From: Candidatus Zymogenaceae bacterium
GTDB lineage: Bacteria; Desulfobacterota; Zymogenia; Zymogenales; Zymogenaceae
Length of the DNA: 64,000 nucleotides
Direction: 5' to 3'
Assembly (NCBI GenBank): GCA_016933535.1
Contig: JAFGAS010000078.1
Coordinates: 62,001 to 126,000 of the forward strand
Part shown: in pieces, positions 59,977 to 64,000 of the stretch
Layout: each line of letters begins with the position of its first letter
Numbering within the stretch: the first letter of the stretch is position 1
The notes under the pieces: model-generated
Told to the model about the DNA's origin: nothing
Seen by the model: the letters and a program-made list of their open reading frames with translations, nothing else
Database searches by the model: none
Translations under genes and position numbers: made by a program

Positions 59977-60936
59977 ATGGAATCAAAGAGCAGGGACATA
60001 ACAAACGAACCGGGAAAGGCCGCGCCCTTTGTATCGGTGGTGATACCGACCTACGGGAGGCCGGAAGTACTGGCCGACACGATACGATACCTGCTCGCCC
60101 AGGACTATCCCCGGTATGAAATCATCGTCGTTGACCAAACCGAAGAGACGGCGGCCGCCCGCCGAGCGCCCGTCTTTGACGATGCGCAGGTGTCGTACGT
60201 TACCATTCGCGAGAGGGGGCCCCAGGCCGCGAAGAATTTCGGCATAGGGAGGGCCCGGGGGGATATTATTCTGACCGTCGACGACGATATCATCCCCGAG
60301 CCGGATCTGATAGCGCAGCACGTCAAGAATTATGATGATCCGAAGATCGGGGCGGTGGGCGGGCGGGTCTTTTCTCCCGGAGAAGGGGAAACCGACCATC
60401 GGACGATCGGGGTGGTGAAGCCCAACGGAATTGTGGTGGGGAATTATACGTCAAGAAGGAAGAAGCCCATTTACACCGTTTTCGGATGCAATTTTTCCTT
60501 CAGGAAGGCGGCCTTTGAAACGGTCGGGCAGTACGATACGCGCTACATCGGCAATTTCGTCCGGGAAGAGACCGACCTCTGCGCCAGGATAATCAAGGCC
60601 GGCTATACCATCATCTTTGAGCCGGGCGCCCGGGTCATACACCTGAGGGCGCCGTCGGGGGGGTGCCGGGTCGACAACGATCTGTTGTGGCAATTCTATT
60701 TCCTGCATAACAATACGCTCTTTTTCCTCAGCCATATGAAGCGTTGGTTCCTGCCCTTCTTTCTTTTTGAACACCTCAGGCGGTCGTTTGTCTATTTCTA
60801 CCATCACGGCAAGGAGCCGGCGATGCTGCTGTTTTTGATACGGGGGATGTATCTGGGCGTGCGAACATACCGCACGGGCGTCGTCGATACTGCCCTGCTC
60901 GACCGATATCTGGCGGCGGCGGAACGGTCCCGTTGA
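59977..60936 (+). CDS. Glycosyltransferase family 2
   Basis: VSVVIPTYGRPEVLADTIRYLLAQDYPRYEIIVVDQT...GDIILTVDDDIIPEPDLI. Confidence 0.93.
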   Translation: MESKSRDITNEPGKAAPFVSVVIPTYGRPEVLADTIRYLLAQDYPRYEIIVVDQTEETAAARRAPVFDDAQVSYVTIRERGPQAAKNFGIGRARGDIILTVDDDIIPEPDLIAQHVKNYDDPKIGAVGGRVFSPGEGETDHRTIGVVKPNGIVVGNYTSRRKKPIYTVFGCNFSFRKAAFETVGQYDTRYIGNFVREETDLCARIIKAGYTIIFEPGARVIHLRAPSGGCRVDNDLLWQFYFLHNNTLFFLSHMKRWFLPFFLFEHLRRSFVYFYHHGKEPAMLLFLIRGMYLGVRTYRTGVVDTALLDRYLAAAERSR

Positions 60937-61210
60937 GCGTCTCGGTCCGGCACGGACAGTCCTTTCGCTACGGCACGGGCCGTGATAACCCTAAACCGTC
61001 ATAAACCGGCGGTCGAGTGCTCTAACCCTCCCATGGTGGACGATACGGCAAAGGACCTGCGCCTTTGCACAAGTCCTCTGCTGTCTATAATCCGGCCCGT
61101 GTCTCGAACAGGACCGCGAAGAATTCAGCACGAGGATTTAACCGCTACCGTTTTACTTCGGTGTATCCCCAGTAGAGTCCGAACCTGTTAGGTGCGCGTG
61201 TCGCGCGCGG

Positions 61211-61639
61211 CTATTCGGGCATGAGGAGCTTACCGGCCGTCACGTCAAACGTCAGTCGCACCCTGGTGTCGAGCCCCCCCTGGACATAGGCGTTATACGT
61301 GCCGGGTCCCAGGGAGAGCGTGTTGAGGTTCCCCTCTATCATCGGGGGAGCGCCGTCCTTGTACTGCATATAGGTGTAGTATGTCTTGTCGTTACTGTCG
61401 ACAATCATAAAACCGATGGTATCGATCGGCATGTCGACACTGCAGGCCCGCCAGGGGGACGACATCGTCGCTGAAAAGTTCACGGCGGTTGTACCCGGTG
61501 GGACCGTAAAGGCGCCGTTTCTGGTCGTGCACGAAGCGTCGAGGGAGGCTTCTACCGTCCTCATTTCTCCGGCAAAGACCGCCGGTGTAATCGAAACAAG
61601 AAGGAGAGCCACCGCCAAACACGGCACTAATCGTTTCAT
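61211..61639 (-). CDS. Exported hypothetical protein
   Basis: Signal peptide MKRLVPCLAVALLLVSITPAVFAG; 142 aa beta-rich protein with paired cysteines. Confidence 0.65.
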   Translation of the reverse strand: MKRLVPCLAVALLLVSITPAVFAGEMRTVEASLDASCTTRNGAFTVPPGTTAVNFSATMSSPWRACSVDMPIDTIGFMIVDSNDKTYYTYMQYKDGAPPMIEGNLNTLSLGPGTYNAYVQGGLDTRVRLTFDVTAGKLLMPE

Positions 61640-62142
61640 TGATCTGCTCCTTGTATATAAGAATAGAAATTTAAAGGGACAAAGCGGTTTGGGATTACAT
61701 CAGAAATTAAGTTCCGCCCTCCCGATGCCGGTGATAGCCCTCTACAAATCCGCCGGATATGGGAGGAGCGGCGAAATACCCAAAAGAACCGATGCCTGTT
61801 TACCCGGCGGGCCACGGCGAACCATATCGGCGGAGAAGAACCGGGTAGCGTGATTTACACGGGCGCACACCGGAAAAAGACCAACAATAATCTATTTTAT
61901 ATTATTCTAACCGCCCTTAAATGGAGTTGTCAAGCCGGAAATGGCCGATCCTTTTTCAGGGTAATGTGATATACCATCGCGTACGTATCGTGAAACGGTA
62001 ATCGGTTTGAAGCGGCCGCTGCGCACGTCCGGGTTCTCATAGCCGCATATTTGATATACTGGATGAACGCAGCATTGAAAAATATCAAGTTTGTCGGCCA
62101 CCGCCGGTCGGGTTGTCCCGTTGCGCTCCACCCCTTTTTACG

Positions 62143-62170
62143 TTGACAAAAAGACACCTTCCTCTATAAT
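62143..62170 (+). promoter_or_regulatory. Consensus sigma70 promoter
   Basis: TTGACA-16 nt-TATAAT, upstream of 62295 gene. Confidence 0.75.
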
Positions 62171-62294
62171 AAAAAAGGTATATCGTGTTTTCAGATCGTA
62201 GCGTTACTATGCTCGTAACGGTCCGTGTGATGGGATAACGGCCTTGCACAATTCCCGGCATGATCGCCGGTATAAATTACCGGCATAAACTAAT

Positions 62295-62741
62295 ATGGAC
62301 GCTACCGATAAAGAGATCCTCAAAAACATCCAGGAAGACTTCCCGCTGGCCGAAACGCCCTTTGCCGATGTGGCGCGCCGCCTCGATCTCTCCGAGACCG
62401 AGCTGATCTCCCGGATCGCGGCCCTCAAGGAGGCCGGGGTCATCCGCCGCGTCGGGGCGGTGCTGGATGCAAAATCGCTGGGCGTTGCGACGGTGCTGTG
62501 CGCCGCCCGGGTCGACCAGGAGCGGATCGAAGAGGTCGCCGGCATCGTCAGTTCCTTCCGGCAGGTCACCCATAACTACCAGCGCGACGGGGACTACAAC
62601 CTCTGGTTTACCGTCTGGGGAAAAGACGAACAGGATCTGGAGCGCACCGTCGGCGAAATCGAGGCACAGGCGGCCGTTTGGGTCACCCGCCTTCCGGCGG
62701 TGAAAACCTACAAGATCAGGGCCGTCTTTGACCTGACGTGA
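62295..62741 (+). CDS. AsnC/Lrp-fold siroheme decarboxylase-like protein (AhbA/AhbB family)
   Basis: MDATDKEILKNIQEDFPLAETPFADVARRL...EAGVIRRVGAVLD...VTHNYQRDGDYNLWFTVWG...LPAVKTYKIRAVFDL. Confidence 0.85.
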   Translation: MDATDKEILKNIQEDFPLAETPFADVARRLDLSETELISRIAALKEAGVIRRVGAVLDAKSLGVATVLCAARVDQERIEEVAGIVSSFRQVTHNYQRDGDYNLWFTVWGKDEQDLERTVGEIEAQAAVWVTRLPAVKTYKIRAVFDLT

Positions 62742-62814
62742 TTTGCCGATCGACGGCGCGCCGAGACGGCCGAGACAAACGGCATATACGTCAATTGGAT
62801 ATGGCGAACAGGCG

Positions 62815-63012
62815 ATGATTATCTATACAGTCGTCGAGCTGACCATCGTTACCGCGGAGACGATCGAAGAAGCCCTTAACCGGAACGTCAGGGACGGATG
62901 GAGGCTTGATACGATACAGTTTGCCATGGGGCCGGCAAGCAAGCGGCCCGCGATGGCGTTTATACTCTTTATAAGGGAAGATGACAATGACCACAGTGCT
63001 CAAGAAGGCTGA
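62815..63012 (+). CDS. Small hypothetical protein (DUF4177-like)
   Basis: MIIYTVVELTIVTAETIEEALNRNVRDGWRLDTIQFAMGPASKRPAMAFILFIREDD; start at 62815. Confidence 0.65.
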   Translation: MIIYTVVELTIVTAETIEEALNRNVRDGWRLDTIQFAMGPASKRPAMAFILFIREDDNDHSAQEG

Positions 63013-63415
63013 TCTTACGCACCGATTGCTGGCGCGCCTCATCGATTTTTTGATCGCTGCCGCCTTCTGCCTCGTCCTTTATCCGGTTGGGGTTCTCATG
63101 GGGGCGACCTACATTGCCATCGCCGACGGCCTCTTTGGCGGGCAGAGCCTCGGAAAACGGATCATCGGGCTCCGGGTCGTCCGCGCCGTCGACGGCGGGC
63201 CGATTACCTTTAAGGATTCGCTAATCAGGAACTCGATCTATGCCGTCATCTACTTGTTTTACCTCATCCCCTATCTCCGGTGGGTCCTGATTCTCACGGT
63301 CGGCCTGATTATCGTCGCCTTTGAGGTCTACTACCTCATCGTCGATCGGAACGGATTTCGAGTGGGGGACCTGGCGGCCGATACCCAGGTTATCGATGAT
63401 CCGGTTGCCGGGTGA
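62981..63415 (+). CDS. RDD family membrane protein
   Basis: THRLLARLIDFLIAAAFCLVLYPVG...GQSLGKRIIGLRVVRAVDGGPITFKDSLIRNSIYAV. Confidence 0.9.
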   Translation: MTMTTVLKKADLTHRLLARLIDFLIAAAFCLVLYPVGVLMGATYIAIADGLFGGQSLGKRIIGLRVVRAVDGGPITFKDSLIRNSIYAVIYLFYLIPYLRWVLILTVGLIIVAFEVYYLIVDRNGFRVGDLAADTQVIDDPVAG

Positions 63416-63657
63416 GACGGCGCGCATGGTTTTCGGTAATATGCGCCGATAGGAAGCCTTGAGCCGCGGGCGGCCGCTAACGGTCGATCCGATCTCGGCG
63501 GCGTTATGCGCCGCCGCTTTTATTTGGACGGAAAAGCTGCGTGCCGGGGCGGCATCGCCCACCGGGCCGTGCGGGCGGGCCAACCGATACCGAACGGCCC
63601 AACGGGGGTAACGCGTTCCGGCCGCTTTTTGGGCAATATACGACAGGAGGATATTAT

Positions 63658-64000
63658 ATGTCCCAGGTTCCCAAGCCGATCACGACGCCGCCGGATTCGG
63701 CCGAGCTATCAGAAAGGATTACGCGGGTTCGGGCCCTCATGGGCAAAGAGGGCCTTGACTACTACGTCTGCTTTGACCCGGTCAACGTCTACTACCTTAC
63801 CAATTTTGCCAATAACGTCCACGAGCGGCCCTTTATCCTGATAATCGGGAAAACGGGCGCGCCGGTTATGCTCTGTCCCCTCCTGGAGGCGAGCCACGTT
63901 AGGGCGCGCGCGCGGTGTGATCTCGAGTACGTCACCTATTACGAGTTTCCGGCGCCTGCCGGCCAAAACTGGTTTGACCTCTACGCCACGCTCATCCCCG
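63658..64000 (+). CDS. Xaa-Pro peptidase/creatinase N-terminal domain protein (3' truncated by window)
   Basis: ERITRVRALMGKEGLDYYVCFDPVNVYYLTNFANNVHERPFILIIGKTGAPVMLCPLLEASHVRARA; ATG at 63658 after CAGGAGG. Confidence 0.75.
   Translation, partial: MSQVPKPITTPPDSAELSERITRVRALMGKEGLDYYVCFDPVNVYYLTNFANNVHERPFILIIGKTGAPVMLCPLLEASHVRARARCDLEYVTYYEFPAPAGQNWFDLYATLIP

Noticed and set aside
1-64000. CRISPR-Cas, retron, DGR, BGC, prophage or transposon systems
   Set aside because: No direct-repeat arrays, reverse transcriptase, Cas, NRPS/PKS, integrase or transposase motifs in any supplied translation

Overview
64 kb bacterial chromosomal segment, moderately high GC, gene-dense, with a Gram-negative gene complement (ruvCAB, ftsEX/envC-like, kdsB-pyrG-kdsA, mscL, catalase, polA, LPS/glycan genes). 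The content looks like an anaerobic deltaproteobacterial-type lineage (tungsten aldehyde:ferredoxin oxidoreductase, 4-hydroxybutyryl-CoA dehydratase family protein, siroheme-decarboxylase-like AsnC protein); this placement is inference. I saw no rRNA, tRNA, CRISPR array, transposase, integrase or prophage. The most unusual region is 14.8-19.3 kb. It holds three intact stand-alone XylR_N/V4R-type ligand-binding proteins, at least one decayed V4R copy (frameshifted pseudogene) and possibly a second, and a degenerate duplicated upstream region. Each V4R gene or remnant on the minus strand is followed by an intrinsic terminator. Other items worth follow-up: (i) a TetR - Fe-ADH - SCP2 - AOR - MoaD-like cluster with a putative TetR operator; (ii) a secreted four-repeat protein with paired cysteines; (iii) a 54-aa zinc-ribbon ORF missed by the ORF track and overlapping the stop of a Kef-type antiporter; (iv) a short promoter-to-terminator RNA candidate at 46.6 kb; (v) a lipoprotein pair sharing a helical module, one copy fused to OmpA; (vi) a possible His/Cys-dyad caspase-like lipoprotein. 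All calls come from reading the sequence and supplied translations; no database search was run.
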